A stretch of DNA of 64,000 nt from Gilliamella sp. wkB178 (GCF_001690705.1 NZ_LZGK01000011.1:62001-126000); one strand, 5' to 3'. Shown: positions 45,122 through 54,857, counted from the stretch's first letter. Made by a program: numbers and translations. The notes: generated by a model not told the origin, from the sequence alone.

Positions 45122-46393
45122 TTAGTGTTTTTTTAGCCCTAACCCTTTACTTAAAACCTTGAAACAATCATCACAGTCGTGAGTTGCCACATGCAGTAAT
45201 GTTTGCGTTGGCGCATGGATTAATTTGTTAGTGAGTTTATGCGAAAATTCGGCAAAAACTTCGTCAACATTGGCGCCTTGTTTAAGCGCATTTAGGGCTT
45301 TTAGTTCTAACTGTTGTTTAATGGTTTCGGCGTTACTACGATATTGTTTAACAAAGGCCACTGCATTGCGCGACTTGAGCCAATCAATAAACTGTTCGGC
45401 TTGTTCTTGGATGATGTATTGTGCTTGATTAGCGGCGATGGCGCGTTGTTCCAGATTATTAGCCACGGTTTGCTGCAAATCATCAATAGTATAGAGGTGT
45501 ACGTTAGCTAAGGTAGCAATTTCGGTTTCAACGTCACGCGGGACAGCTAAATCAATAAATAACATTTCTTTATTATTGCGGGCTTGCATAGTCCGTTCCA
45601 CTAAGCCTTTACCAATAATCGGCAGTGGACTGGCGGTAGAACTGATCACAATATCGACTTCGTTAAGACGGGTAGCAATATCGGGTAAGGAAATGATTTC
45701 CGCATCAATCAGTGTAGTCAATTTTAAGGCTTTTTCACGCGTGCGGTTAGCCACGATCACATGTTTAAAACCATGCGGTTTTAAGTAACGGGCAATCAGC
45801 TCAATAGTTTCCCCTGCCCCAACCAGCATCACCTGTAATTGTTTAGCGTCGTTAAACAGGTTGCGAGCCACTAGACAAGCGGCATAAGCTACCGAAGCGG
45901 TATTGGCACCGATATGAGTTTGCGTGCGCACCAGTTTGGCAACATGAAAGATAGTTTGAAACAGTTTGGCGAGTTCCGACGATAAACAATTATTTTGTTG
46001 CGCCATGCTATAGGCTTGTTTAACTTGCCCGAGGATTTGTGGCTCCCCAATGATCATAGAGTCAATACCACTGGCAACCGCCATAAGATGTTCAACGGCG
46101 GCTTGCCCTTGGTGCCAATACAGGCAATCTTGATAAGGTTGCAGATCCAGATGATGGAACTGGCCTAACCAATTAGTAACCGATTGTTTTAGCCGTATGT
46201 AATCGGTTGCATGTTGGTAACTAACATAGATTTCGGTACGGTTACAGGTTGACAAAATAACGCAACCATCCACCAAAGGATGTTGGGATAAACTATAGAG
46301 CGCCTTGGCGACCACTTCGTTAGGGAAAGCGAGTTTTTCCCTGATGGCGACTGGCGCGGTTTTGAAATTAACACCTAATACTGATATTGACAT
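45122..46393 (-). CDS. hemA: glutamyl-tRNA reductase
   Basis: 423 residues, first step of C5 haem synthesis, which reduces glutamyl-tRNA to glutamate-1-semialdehyde. The catalytic cysteine is in ILSTCNRTEIY near residue 50, the NADPH-binding site in VMLVGAGETIELIARYL, and the C-terminal dimerisation helix follows. It is divergent from lolB, as in enterobacteria (hemA-lolB-ispE order is conserved). Confidence 0.96.
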   Translation of the reverse strand: MSISVLGVNFKTAPVAIREKLAFPNEVVAKALYSLSQHPLVDGCVILSTCNRTEIYVSYQHATDYIRLKQSVTNWLGQFHHLDLQPYQDCLYWHQGQAAVEHLMAVASGIDSMIIGEPQILGQVKQAYSMAQQNNCLSSELAKLFQTIFHVAKLVRTQTHIGANTASVAYAACLVARNLFNDAKQLQVMLVGAGETIELIARYLKPHGFKHVIVANRTREKALKLTTLIDAEIISLPDIATRLNEVDIVISSTASPLPIIGKGLVERTMQARNNKEMLFIDLAVPRDVETEIATLANVHLYTIDDLQQTVANNLEQRAIAANQAQYIIQEQAEQFIDWLKSRNAVAFVKQYRSNAETIKQQLELKALNALKQGANVDEVFAEFSHKLTNKLIHAPTQTLLHVATHDCDDCFKVLSKGLGLKKH

Positions 46394-46569
46394 TGCATTG
46401 CTTCTTATTAAGAATTTTGTTTGACATGATGATTTATTAAGCGTTCAACTGCGATTATTATACATAAAAAATTAATATAAGGTTAATTTACAGTAACTTT
46501 TTCTATTCTGATAATTATCAGTTATAATGCCTGCATTCATTTGTTCTTGAACAACTTACGAGCCATTAT

Positions 46570-47190
46570 ATGTCTAAAATCAAATATATTTTATTAGTAA
46601 CCTTGCCATTATTACTGGTTGCTTGTCAATCGGGTAAAATCAAAAATAACACTTCCGTTCAACAACAATGGCAAGCTCACCAACAAGATCTAAAGCAAGT
46701 CAATGCCTTTCAAGTTAATGGTAGTATTGCCTATTTTAGTGATAGTTCGCGTAGTTATGGTCGTTTTTTAATTATGCAACAAGCCGCTAATAATTATGAA
46801 ATAAAAATAACTACTCCGGTAGGTACCAACATTTTAACCTTGAAAGCTAATAATAATTATGCGGAGATGATTGATAAAAATGGTAAAAGTTATGCCGAAA
46901 ATAATGTTGAAGATTTAATGCGCAAAATCGCCAATATTAATATTCCGCTAGCTTCATTACATAATTGGTTAAAAGGATTTTCGGATGATGTTAATGCCGA
47001 TAAATTGGATAATTCCGGCCGTTTAGTGGCGACTGAGTTTATGCAAAACAATAATAAATGGAATTTGAAAATTAGTAGTTATTTGACTCGCAGTTATAAC
47101 AATAAAAGTATTGATTTGCCAGCGGTAATTGAATTAACTCATGGTGACCAACGCGTACGTTTGAAGATTGATAATTGGGTATTGCGTTAA
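46570..47190 (+). CDS. lolB: outer-membrane lipoprotein LolB
   Basis: 206 residues with lipobox LLLVACQSG (Cys 19) and the LolB pattern of a short, beta-rich acceptor domain (FQVNGSIAYF.. and LHNWLKG). LolB receives lipoproteins from LolA and inserts them in the outer membrane. It is 12 bp upstream of ispE, the conserved gene pair. Confidence 0.92.
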   Translation: MSKIKYILLVTLPLLLVACQSGKIKNNTSVQQQWQAHQQDLKQVNAFQVNGSIAYFSDSSRSYGRFLIMQQAANNYEIKITTPVGTNILTLKANNNYAEMIDKNGKSYAENNVEDLMRKIANINIPLASLHNWLKGFSDDVNADKLDNSGRLVATEFMQNNNKWNLKISSYLTRSYNNKSIDLPAVIELTHGDQRVRLKIDNWVLR

Positions 47191-47202
47191 CAGGAATTAA
47201 AC

Positions 47203-48042
47203 ATGAAACCATGGTTAGCGCCGGCTAAATTGAATTTGTTTTTATACATTACCGGTCGTCGTGCCGATAATTATCATAATTTACAAACCCTGTTTCAATT
47301 CATTGATTATTGTGACCAGTTGACATTTAATCTTCGTCAAGATGGTCAAATCAATTTATTGACGGAGTTTACCAATATTCCTAGCTATAAAAATTTAATG
47401 GTGATAGCGGCACAAAAATTAAAAACCTTTGCCAATCGCCCCGATTTAGGGGTAGATATGGCGATTGATAAAAATATACCTATGGGTGGTGGCCTTGGTG
47501 GCGCGTCGTCCAATGCTGCCACGGTATTAGTGGCCCTTAATCAGCTGTGGCAACTTAACCTGACTACGCAACAATTAATGGATCTTGGCCGCAGCATTGG
47601 TGCTGATGTACCTATTTTTATTTATGGTCATTCGGCTTTTGCCCAAGGCATTGGCGATCAATTTCAAGCATTAACGCTGCCGCAACATTGGTATTTAGTC
47701 ACCTGTCCGAATATCGAAATTTCAACCGCTACGGTGTTTAATGATCCACAACTTAACCGCAACTCAGCGGTGCGAACTGTGGATGAGTTAATGGCGTTAC
47801 CATTTAGCGAGCATTACAATGATTGTGAGGCGGTGGTACGTAAACGTTATCCGCAAATTAATAACATCATTACTCAGCTTTCGCGACTGGCGCCAACGCG
47901 CTTAACCGGAACCGGAGCATGCGTATTTAGCCAATGTGAGTCGCAACAACAAGCTCAAGCCATGCAAGCCCAACTGGTGGCACAGTCGATACCGAGTATT
48001 ATTGCCAAATCACTAAATAAATCGCCCCTGTACCCAAGTTAA
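47203..48042 (+). CDS. ispE: 4-diphosphocytidyl-2-C-methyl-D-erythritol kinase
   Basis: 279-residue GHMP kinase of the MEP isoprenoid pathway. Start PWLAPAKLNLFLYITGRRADNYH, ATP-binding motif PMGGGLGGASSNAA and C-terminal LTGTGACVF. AGGA lies before the ATG. The prs gene that often follows in related bacteria is not present; the next gene is on the other strand. Confidence 0.95.
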   Translation: MKPWLAPAKLNLFLYITGRRADNYHNLQTLFQFIDYCDQLTFNLRQDGQINLLTEFTNIPSYKNLMVIAAQKLKTFANRPDLGVDMAIDKNIPMGGGLGGASSNAATVLVALNQLWQLNLTTQQLMDLGRSIGADVPIFIYGHSAFAQGIGDQFQALTLPQHWYLVTCPNIEISTATVFNDPQLNRNSAVRTVDELMALPFSEHYNDCEAVVRKRYPQINNIITQLSRLAPTRLTGTGACVFSQCESQQQAQAMQAQLVAQSIPSIIAKSLNKSPLYPS

Positions 48043-48166
48043 GTTGCTAGTTGGTGTTGAGTTTACGGGCCTTAAGTTGGGCTTGGTAAACTCATAATTG
48101 ATGATGACGATTGACAATTATAACCGCCGGCAATTACAGTAAAATCTAAGCAACTCATTTGATGGA

Positions 48167-48814
48167 TTAATTAACGGATTCACCGGGTATAACAAATAGG
48201 TGCTGATCGTAATATTCGACACAATATAAACCTTCATAAGAATGGTAGCCTTGTTCTGCCAAGCCTGCTTTTAACCAATCTTCATCTTTGCCCAAACTTT
48301 CTAAAACATCGGCGATCGGTTTTTCATTTTCTAACACGATTACGGAAATATCTTTATCGCCCTTTTTAACCACGGTTAATTGACCGTTGGGTTCAAGGAT
48401 AGCTTTGTCAACAGCATTGATGGTGAAGATATTTTTCATTCTAAGTAATACCGCAAAACTGGAAATGTCCATATTAATCGTCGCGAAAGCCGACAATTTT
48501 AATTTGCCGTTATCCATTAAGATGATCGGATTACCGACAATAAAGGCCTTAGCATTTTGGCTTTTTTGTTTTAAATAATTCGAGGTGTACATAATGATGG
48601 TCCACATAACGATTACCACTAAAAAATCCAACACGGTCAATTTAGGGTTATAAATTATGCCTCCAGCTATACCACCTAAAATCATATTACCGATAAAATC
48701 AATGCTCGACATTTGTGCCAGTGAGGTTTTACCAGTGATTTTCAAAAATAAGATAATACAAATAAATACTACCAATAATTTCAACGCAATCACCAAAAAA
48801 TCGTAATAATTCAT
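48167..48814 (-). CDS. DUF421 membrane protein, YetF-like
   Basis: 215 residues: three N-terminal membrane segments (KLLVVFICIILFLKITGKTS, then two more to about residue 85) and a cytoplasmic domain of about 130 residues with the DUF421 motif GKTSLAQMSSIDFIGNMILG. Bacillus relatives (YetF/YkjA) are of uncertain role. It stands alone. Confidence 0.82.
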   Translation of the reverse strand: MNYYDFLVIALKLLVVFICIILFLKITGKTSLAQMSSIDFIGNMILGGIAGGIIYNPKLTVLDFLVVIVMWTIIMYTSNYLKQKSQNAKAFIVGNPIILMDNGKLKLSAFATINMDISSFAVLLRMKNIFTINAVDKAILEPNGQLTVVKKGDKDISVIVLENEKPIADVLESLGKDEDWLKAGLAEQGYHSYEGLYCVEYYDQHLFVIPGESVN

Positions 48815-48925
48815 TTTAGTATTACTCCAACAATATTATTGATGTTTAATTAGTAAGAAAGGCAAAAATAGGCATTTGAAAATAGGCAGTAATCATACCT
48901 GTTTGTTATGAGTTTGTCTTGCTAT

Positions 48926-48950
48926 AAAAAATGGCGGGGTTAACCGCCAA
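48926..48950 (-). terminator. terminator of the binding-protein gene
   Basis: Minus strand TGGCGG-ttaac-CCGCCA followed by a run of T. Confidence 0.75.
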
Positions 48951-48969
48951 TTAATCACTAATTTGTGAC

Positions 48970-49737
48970 TTAATTTAAGTGAGTTTTAACGCCCCATTTT
49001 ACCGCAAATTGCTCTTTATTTGAGGTAGGTAGCCAGTTATTAATGATATCGATTAATTTTTGGTTACCGGACTGAACCATGTAGGCTTTATAACTTTCAG
49101 TACCTTTAAATGGTTGAGTCGTTGCCAAACAGAGTACTTGTGGTTCTTTATATTGATAATATTGGCCTTCAATAAGATCGGTTACCATCATATCCGCGGT
49201 TTTATCCCGTAAGGCTTGAATGTTGTCGAAGTTATTTTTCACTCGGATTACTTGGGCATTGTGAATGTTATTATTAACAAAACTTTCATTAGTGCCACCC
49301 GGATTAACTACTACTTTGACATTAGGTTGGTTTATTTTGTCTAAAGAACTCAGGTTAGCAGCAACATTACATGCGGCCAAAGCTATTTTGCCGTTAGGTA
49401 CCACTTGGTTTGACAATAAGAATTTGGCGGCACGATCTTTAGTATAAGTCACCCCACCCATGGCTACGTCATACTTATCATCGGCTAAATCCTGTGATAA
49501 AGTTGGCCAACTGGTAATGTAAAACATAGGGGTTAATTTAAGTTGTTTGGCTAAATCTTTGGCCATGTCCACATCGAAGCCTACTAACAAATCTTGTTTA
49601 TCATAAAAAGCCAGTGGCGCATAATCCGCCGGCACGCCGATACGGAGTACCCCTGAATTGATAATTTCGTCATAGGTTCTTGCTTGCGCAAGTTGCGAGC
49701 CTAATAGTAATATTGCCAATAATGCTAGTTTTTTCAT
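48970..49737 (-). CDS. amino-acid-type periplasmic binding protein, PheC-like
   Basis: 255 residues from the ATG at 49737; an in-frame start at 49761 is less likely. Signal peptide KKLALLAILLLGSQLAQA. SBP_bac_3 domain: GVLRIGVPADYAPLAFYD, GFDVDMAKDLAKQL, and VVVNPGGTNESFVN, the latter typical of cyclohexadienyl dehydratase (PheC) and related binding proteins. No permease genes are adjacent, so a periplasmic enzyme role is as likely as transport. Confidence 0.82.
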   Translation of the reverse strand: MKKLALLAILLLGSQLAQARTYDEIINSGVLRIGVPADYAPLAFYDKQDLLVGFDVDMAKDLAKQLKLTPMFYITSWPTLSQDLADDKYDVAMGGVTYTKDRAAKFLLSNQVVPNGKIALAACNVAANLSSLDKINQPNVKVVVNPGGTNESFVNNNIHNAQVIRVKNNFDNIQALRDKTADMMVTDLIEGQYYQYKEPQVLCLATTQPFKGTESYKAYMVQSGNQKLIDIINNWLPTSNKEQFAVKWGVKTHLN

Positions 49738-49762
49738 TGTTCCATTCCTTTTGCTAATCAAT

Positions 49763-49925
49763 TATTACCTAAAAGTAAGTTACTTTATGTTAAGGTGATT
49801 TATTCAAGCGTCACTGCTTTAATTACTTAAAACAACTTATATTTAATTTGATATTGAGCTAATTAGCAATTTATTTTTGACTAAAACGAGTAAATAAAAA
49901 ATAGATATCTAAGGTAAATTGGATA
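49763..49925 (+). repeat. left direct repeat flanking the mannose-type PTS operon
   Basis: About 160 bp. It shares TTAATTACTTAAAACAACTT and the following 95 bases or so with 54858-55020, with a few differences. It lies right after the binding-protein promoter region; the copies bracket 50.2-54.7 kb. The remaining 290 bp to the next gene are very AT-rich with T-runs. Confidence 0.8.
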
Positions 49926-50154
49926 TAACACTTGTTCATATTTTGTTTTATGGTTTAACAAAAATTCGATTAGTTTTTGCTAAATATCAATGAAACTATT
50001 GATAGTTTTTAAATATTACTTTTCTTAGTTTCAATACTATTTAATTTCATTATAATTTAACTTTCTTAATTGAAATAAAGATAAATAGATCGTGTAATTA
50101 ATATTATCTCTGTATTTTTGTTTTTTTTTGAAAATTTCCGATATTTTTTGTTTT

Positions 50155-50170
50155 CTTGATATGGATCACA
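50155..50170 (+). promoter_or_regulatory. possible CRP site
   Basis: CTTGA-N6-TCACA: perfect right half site and a weaker left half, about 50 bp before the truncated DeoR-like gene. Catabolite control of a PTS operon would be expected, but one half is poor. Confidence 0.35.
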
Positions 50171-50221
50171 AATTTGTATATTTTTTTTTGATATTATTTC
50201 TATTATAAGGGGTTGATAAAT

Positions 50222-50413
50222 ATGTTTAGAGAGAAAAGACGCACTGAGATTTTGAATTATTTGCAGCAACATAATAGTGCCTCAGTAAATGAATTAGCTG
50301 AATTTTTCTCAGTTACCAAAGAAACAATTAGAGCCGATTTACGCTTTTTGTTTTCCAAAGGGCTAATTAACAAATACCATGGGGGTGCTTTTATTGTAAA
50401 AACACCAAATTAA
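50222..50413 (+). CDS. short DeoR-type HTH protein (N-terminal domain only)
   Basis: 63 residues from the ATG at 50222 (AAGGGG about 9 bases upstream). It contains only the DeoR winged helix (RTEILNYLQQHNSASVNELAEFFSVTKETIRADLR); the sugar-phosphate-binding domain of about 180 residues is missing and is not found in other frames downstream. It ends with KYHGGAF, the normal end of the HTH domain, so it may be a functional mini-regulator or a truncated remnant. First gene of the PTS unit. Confidence 0.78.
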   Translation: MFREKRRTEILNYLQQHNSASVNELAEFFSVTKETIRADLRFLFSKGLINKYHGGAFIVKTPN

Positions 50414-50440
50414 TATGTGGACTTTTAAATGGGAGGAAGT

Positions 50441-50866
50441 ATGAAATTTCAATATATATTGGCTAGTCACGGTAGATTTGCCGAAGGAATAAAAGAATCT
50501 GTTGAGTTAATTTTAGGTAAACAAGATAATATCCAAACCATTTGTGCTTATGTTGGTCTAACCGATGAAATATCCACAACTATTGAGAACATGATTTCAT
50601 CTTTCTCCCCTGATGATAATATAATTGTAATTAGCGATATAATGACTGGTAGTGTAAATCATGCATTTATGCACTTTATTAAAAGGGATAATATCCATCT
50701 TATTGCTGGCCTTAACTTACCCCTACTTATTGGATTAATTATTGGCGAAGAAGTTGTCACTAAGAAAAGTGAAGTTAAATCTTTTATCATCAATTCATTA
50801 TCACAATCTAAAGATAATATTCGTTACTGTAATGCTATCTATTCCGATAATAAAAAAATTCCTTAA
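50441..50866 (+). CDS. PTS mannose-family EIIA component (1)
   Basis: 141 residues from the ATG at 50441 (GGAGG upstream). EIIA-Man fold with the phosphoacceptor histidine in ASHGRFAEG, and later IVISDIMTGSVNHAF in place of the usual DLFGGTP, and NLPLLI. The altered DxxTGS loop suggests a divergent or regulatory EIIA. Strong Gram-positive-style ribosome sites recur through this operon. Confidence 0.85.
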   Translation: MKFQYILASHGRFAEGIKESVELILGKQDNIQTICAYVGLTDEISTTIENMISSFSPDDNIIVISDIMTGSVNHAFMHFIKRDNIHLIAGLNLPLLIGLIIGEEVVTKKSEVKSFIINSLSQSKDNIRYCNAIYSDNKKIP

Positions 50867-50939
50867 CAATATCTAAAAGATAATCCTCAGATTAACATAT
50901 TTAATTAGAAGTGAAATAGCTTATTTCATAGGGATATCT

Positions 50940-51023
50940 ATGCCTAATATAAAAGGTTTAAATAATAGTCAACAGGTAAAACTTATTCAATTTTTTAATA
51001 AAAGGAACTTTTTGTATGAATAA
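50940..51023 (+). CDS. possible 27-residue leader peptide
   Basis: ATG with AGGG 7 bases upstream; the product is MPNIKGLNNSQQVK and a short hydrophobic tail. Its stop overlaps the start of the second EIIA gene by 8 bp, which would allow translational coupling. It may be chance; no similarity is recognised. Confidence 0.25.
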   Translation: MPNIKGLNNSQQVKLIQFFNKRNFLYE

Positions 51024-51417
51024 AGAAATTTGGTTATTTGTTTGTGCTCACGGTCGATTAGGATTCGAATTGGTTAACACAGCGCAAATGATTGTCGGTG
51101 AATTGGAGAATGTTTATGCATTTAGCCTTGAATCAGGGATGGCTCCTGAAGAGTTTGGGAATCAAATAGAAACAAAATTAAAAGAAGCTCCAGGGGAAGT
51201 ATTATGTCTAGTAGATTTATTCGGAGGAACTCCATGTAATCAATGTGTTATGCTCTCTCGTTATTATAATTTGCATATTATATCAGGAGTTAATTTACCT
51301 ATGCTAATTGAATTATATAATAACAGAAATGAGTGTGAAATAGCTGATTTAATTACACGAGGTTTAGATGTTATAACCACCAGCTGTAAAGATGTTTTAT
51401 TTGAAATAAACAATTAA
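51016..51417 (+). CDS. PTS mannose-family EIIA component (2)
   Basis: 133 residues with the canonical motifs of EIIA-Man: active histidine in CAHGRLGFEL, LVDLFGGTPCNQ and SGVNLPMLIEL. This is the more typical of the two EIIA proteins, and probably donates phosphate to the EIIB encoded 13 bp downstream. Confidence 0.9.
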   Translation: MNKEIWLFVCAHGRLGFELVNTAQMIVGELENVYAFSLESGMAPEEFGNQIETKLKEAPGEVLCLVDLFGGTPCNQCVMLSRYYNLHIISGVNLPMLIELYNNRNECEIADLITRGLDVITTSCKDVLFEINN

Positions 51418-51430
51418 TAGAGGAATAACT

Positions 51431-51925
51431 ATGTCAAAAATTAATTTAATTCGTGCTGACTTTAGATTAATTCATGGTCAAGTAGTAACAAAATGGCTTA
51501 AGGAGTCTAATGCTAACCGCATTATTATTATTAATGATGTTTTAGCAAAAGATGATTTTATGGGTGATGTATATAAAACGGCAGTACCTAATGGCATAAA
51601 AGTAGATATTTATACCATCGATGATGCAATTAAAAATTGGCAGTTAAATAAATTTGGTGACGATACAATTTTAATGTTATTTAAAGAAATTTCTGACGCC
51701 TATCAATTTCAAAAAAAAGGATTTTTTATTGAAACATTACAAATTGGAGGTTTAGGTGGTGGTCCTGGTAGAACTAAAACACCTTGCGGAGTTACGTTTG
51801 ATGCAAAAGATGTAAAACTATTAAGCGAAATGGAAGCTCAAAATAGCCGAATTTATATTCAAGCAGTTCCTACGGATAATAAAATTCCTTTCAAAAAAGC
51901 TATTGAACACTGTAATTTTAACTGA
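51431..51925 (+). CDS. PTS mannose-family EIIB component
   Basis: 164 residues. Phosphoacceptor histidine in RADFRLIHGQVVTKW near residue 15, then INDVLAKDDF. Cytoplasmic. AGAGGAA ribosome site. Its end is close to the EIIC start, and the stop overlaps the upstream region of that gene, so the genes are cotranslated. Confidence 0.92.
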   Translation: MSKINLIRADFRLIHGQVVTKWLKESNANRIIIINDVLAKDDFMGDVYKTAVPNGIKVDIYTIDDAIKNWQLNKFGDDTILMLFKEISDAYQFQKKGFFIETLQIGGLGGGPGRTKTPCGVTFDAKDVKLLSEMEAQNSRIYIQAVPTDNKIPFKKAIEHCNFN

Positions 51926-51938
51926 GGAGAACGATAGT

Positions 51939-52691
51939 ATGTTAGAGATGTTTTTAATTGCGCTTTTTTGTGCTATTTGGCAATTTTTCGCAAGCAATGA
52001 TATTGGTTATACCATTTCGGATACTTTAGGACAACCTGTTCTTGTCGGTGGAATTTTAGGAATTTTGATGGGAGATATTCAAAAAGGTCTTTTGATTGGA
52101 GGATCTCTTCAATTACTTTACCTAGGTGTAATCTATCCTGGTGGAACAGTTCCTGCATGTGCATCAACGGCGGCACTCGTTGCAATTCCGGTTGCTTTAC
52201 GTACTGGTCTTGATCCTAAAGCTGCAATTGTCCTAGCTGTACCATTTGGTATTTTGGGAGCTTTACTATGGAATTTAAAATACTCATTCAACTCATTTAT
52301 TGTTGCTAAAGCTGACAAAGCGATCGCTGACAATAATTTTTCAAAAATTCCACTTTATGGTAAATATTATCCATTAGTATTAGCATTTATTATATTTTCG
52401 ATTCCAATTTTTTTCTGTAATATTTTAGCCCCATCACTTGTCGCTCAGTTCATTGAAAACATTCCACAGTGGGCAATGCATGGTATTGAAGTATCTGGGG
52501 GATTACTGCCTGCTATAGGTTTTGCTATTGCTATCTATACACTAGGAAACAAGCTGACAATGCCATTCTTTATTATTGGTTATTTTTTAGTTATTTATCT
52601 TAAGTTACCTATTATGGCTGTTGCTATTTTTGGTACAGCAATTGCTTTCGTATACTTATATATGACTAATAATCAAAAAATAGGAGTTTAA
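51939..52691 (+). CDS. PTS mannose-family EIIC component
   Basis: 250 residues from the ATG at 51939 (GAGGAG upstream); an in-frame TTG at 51903 is rejected. Seven or eight membrane segments, with the family motifs LVGGILGILMGDIQKGLLIGG and QLLYLGVIYPGGTVPAC. It forms the membrane channel with EIID. Confidence 0.92.
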   Translation: MLEMFLIALFCAIWQFFASNDIGYTISDTLGQPVLVGGILGILMGDIQKGLLIGGSLQLLYLGVIYPGGTVPACASTAALVAIPVALRTGLDPKAAIVLAVPFGILGALLWNLKYSFNSFIVAKADKAIADNNFSKIPLYGKYYPLVLAFIIFSIPIFFCNILAPSLVAQFIENIPQWAMHGIEVSGGLLPAIGFAIAIYTLGNKLTMPFFIIGYFLVIYLKLPIMAVAIFGTAIAFVYLYMTNNQKIGV

Positions 52692-52692
52692 T

Positions 52693-53511
52693 ATGTTACT
52701 CGATGATAAATTACTCAATAAAAACGATCTTAATAGATCCTACCGTAATTGGTTTTTTTTTGCTGAACCCTCTCATTCTTTTGACCGTGTTCAATCTTTA
52801 TCTTTTTGTACAACAATACAGCCAGTACTACGTAAGCTATATCCAGACGATCAAGAGTATAAAGAAGCTTTGGAACGCCACATGCAATTCTTTAATACTG
52901 AAGGAATAATTGGTTCTGTTGTTGTTGGTATGACAATCAGTTTAGAAGAAGAAAAAGCTCAAAAAGGAGAATTACCTGGAGACGTTATTACTAGTTTGAA
53001 AACAGGATTGATGGGACCAATGGCTGGAATTGGAGATACTTTGAATTGGGGAACATTAAAACCAATTATTTTAGCCTTATCAACAACATTAGCGTTATCA
53101 GGTCATTTAATTGGTGCTTTTATGGCGTTGCTTTATCCCATATTAACGTATTTTATTGGAGCACGGATATTTAAACTTGGTTATTCCCTTGGCCGAGAAG
53201 CAATCGGGAAATTGCTCAAAAGTGGAGTAATGAATCGTATCATTGAGTCTTGTGGTTTAATGGGATTAATGGTCATGGGTGCATTATCAGCAACTTATGT
53301 TAAGTTACCTATAAGTTTAGAATTTAAACTTGAAAATACTGAACCTTTTGTTGTACAGAATATGTTAGATTCAATTATTCCAGGTTTAATGCCATTTCTT
53401 GCTATTTTTGGTATTTACTTTTATATGAAAAAGAAAGGGCATGGAACTTCACTACTTATTCTTTCTATTATTATTTTGTGTTTAGTTCTTTCATTTGTAG
53501 GAGTTTTATAA
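52693..53511 (+). CDS. PTS mannose-family EIID component
   Basis: 272 residues beginning LLDDKLLNKNDLNRSYRNWFF; conserved FNTEGIIGSVVVGMTISLEEEKA and GLMGPMAGIGDTLNWGTLKP regions of EIID. C-terminal membrane segments. One base separates it from the EIIC stop. Confidence 0.93.
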   Translation: MLLDDKLLNKNDLNRSYRNWFFFAEPSHSFDRVQSLSFCTTIQPVLRKLYPDDQEYKEALERHMQFFNTEGIIGSVVVGMTISLEEEKAQKGELPGDVITSLKTGLMGPMAGIGDTLNWGTLKPIILALSTTLALSGHLIGAFMALLYPILTYFIGARIFKLGYSLGREAIGKLLKSGVMNRIIESCGLMGLMVMGALSATYVKLPISLEFKLENTEPFVVQNMLDSIIPGLMPFLAIFGIYFYMKKKGHGTSLLILSIIILCLVLSFVGVL

Positions 53512-54702
53512 ATGGACGCCATGGAAATAAAGAAACATTGTGATACATGTATCGATACTTTAAGTGATCAGCTTTGGGATATAGCAAAATATATTCATGC
53601 TAATCCTGAAGTAGCTTTCACTGAAGAAAAAGCTTGTCTGTGCCTTACAACTTTTTTAAATCAGCACGGATTTAACGTACAAAGTCCGGTTGGTGGTCTT
53701 AAAACAGCATTCAAAGCTTTTTATTCAAAAGGTAGTGGTCCTGTAATTGGTGTAATTTCAGAATATGATGCATTACCTGGATTGGGGCATGCTTGCGGAC
53801 ACAACCTTATTGCAGCAAGTGGCGTTGGAACTGTGGTTGCAGTTAAAAATGCATTGGATCAATCAGAACTAGAAGGCACTATTGTTTTAATTGGGACCCC
53901 TGCTGAAGAATCTGGTGGCGGTAAAATTCTTTTATTAAATCAAGGAATATTTGATGGTATAGATGCTGTATTTTTAATGCATCCTACTAGTGCTACAACT
54001 AGAATAGGTGGTGAATGTGTCAGCTTTACTGGATTACATATTTATTTTAAAGGTAAAAGTGCGCATGCCGAATCTCATCCAGAAAATGGCATTAATGCTC
54101 AAGATGCAGCGACATTATTTTATACAGCAATAGGTTTAATGCGTCAACAGTTAAAAGATAATATTCATATTTGTTGTGTTATGCATCATACAGCTAGTGA
54201 TATTGGTCAAATTCCTGATTTAACTCATTTGGAAATTGAAATATCAACTAGAGTTGCTAGTGATATTGATGATGTTAAAGTTCGCATTACTAATATTGCT
54301 CATGGTATAGCGTTAGCTACGGGTTGTAATGTACAAATAGATGATATAATGGGTTACCTTGGACGCATACCTAATAAAGTTTTAGCTGATATTTGTAAGC
54401 AGGAATTATTAGTTTTAAATGAGCCAGTGATGGATGGAATACCATCAGATAATGGTGGAGAAGATCTTGGCAATATATCAAGAGTTATACCGTCATTAAA
54501 TTTATTTACAACTATTTTACCTGAAAAAAAGATATCAGGTCATACAGATCAATTTAGAGAATTAGCAATTTCAGAAAATGGGCGTCATGCTTTAAACATA
54601 AGTTGTAAAGCGATGTCTAGAAGTATTGTTGAATTAATGCTATTTCCCCATTATATATCAGATGCAAAAGAGGAGCTTAATAAAAGATTATTAGATGCTT
54701 AG
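53512..54702 (+). CDS. M20-family amidohydrolase
   Basis: 396-residue metal-dependent amidohydrolase of the M20D/aminoacylase-like type. Metal ligands are in ISEYDALPGLGHACGHNLI, TPAEESGGG and FLMHPTS. It is the last gene of the PTS operon and starts directly after the EIID stop. Its presence suggests that the imported compound carries an amide bond, for example an N-acylated or amino-acid-conjugated sugar, which would be cleaved in the cytoplasm. The substrate cannot be named from sequence. Confidence 0.88.
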   Translation: MDAMEIKKHCDTCIDTLSDQLWDIAKYIHANPEVAFTEEKACLCLTTFLNQHGFNVQSPVGGLKTAFKAFYSKGSGPVIGVISEYDALPGLGHACGHNLIAASGVGTVVAVKNALDQSELEGTIVLIGTPAEESGGGKILLLNQGIFDGIDAVFLMHPTSATTRIGGECVSFTGLHIYFKGKSAHAESHPENGINAQDAATLFYTAIGLMRQQLKDNIHICCVMHHTASDIGQIPDLTHLEIEISTRVASDIDDVKVRITNIAHGIALATGCNVQIDDIMGYLGRIPNKVLADICKQELLVLNEPVMDGIPSDNGGEDLGNISRVIPSLNLFTTILPEKKISGHTDQFRELAISENGRHALNISCKAMSRSIVELMLFPHYISDAKEELNKRLLDA

Positions 54703-54857
54703 TTAAGTTGAATATATAACTTCCACTTATTATATTATCCTATTTTCTAAAAATTCTTAATAATATATTTTATTGTTTGTAGCAGAATGAGATTAATTAA
54801 AGTTATAAAAGCTTCTCATTCTGTTAATTTTGAAGTTAATTATGAAGTTCATATTAA

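Noticed and set aside
49738-50221. A gene between the PheC-like protein and the DeoR-type gene
   Set aside because: The stretch is AT-rich with long T-runs, contains the direct repeat, and its only long frame (minus strand, 50066-50272) is low-complexity Lys/Ile sequence without an RBS.
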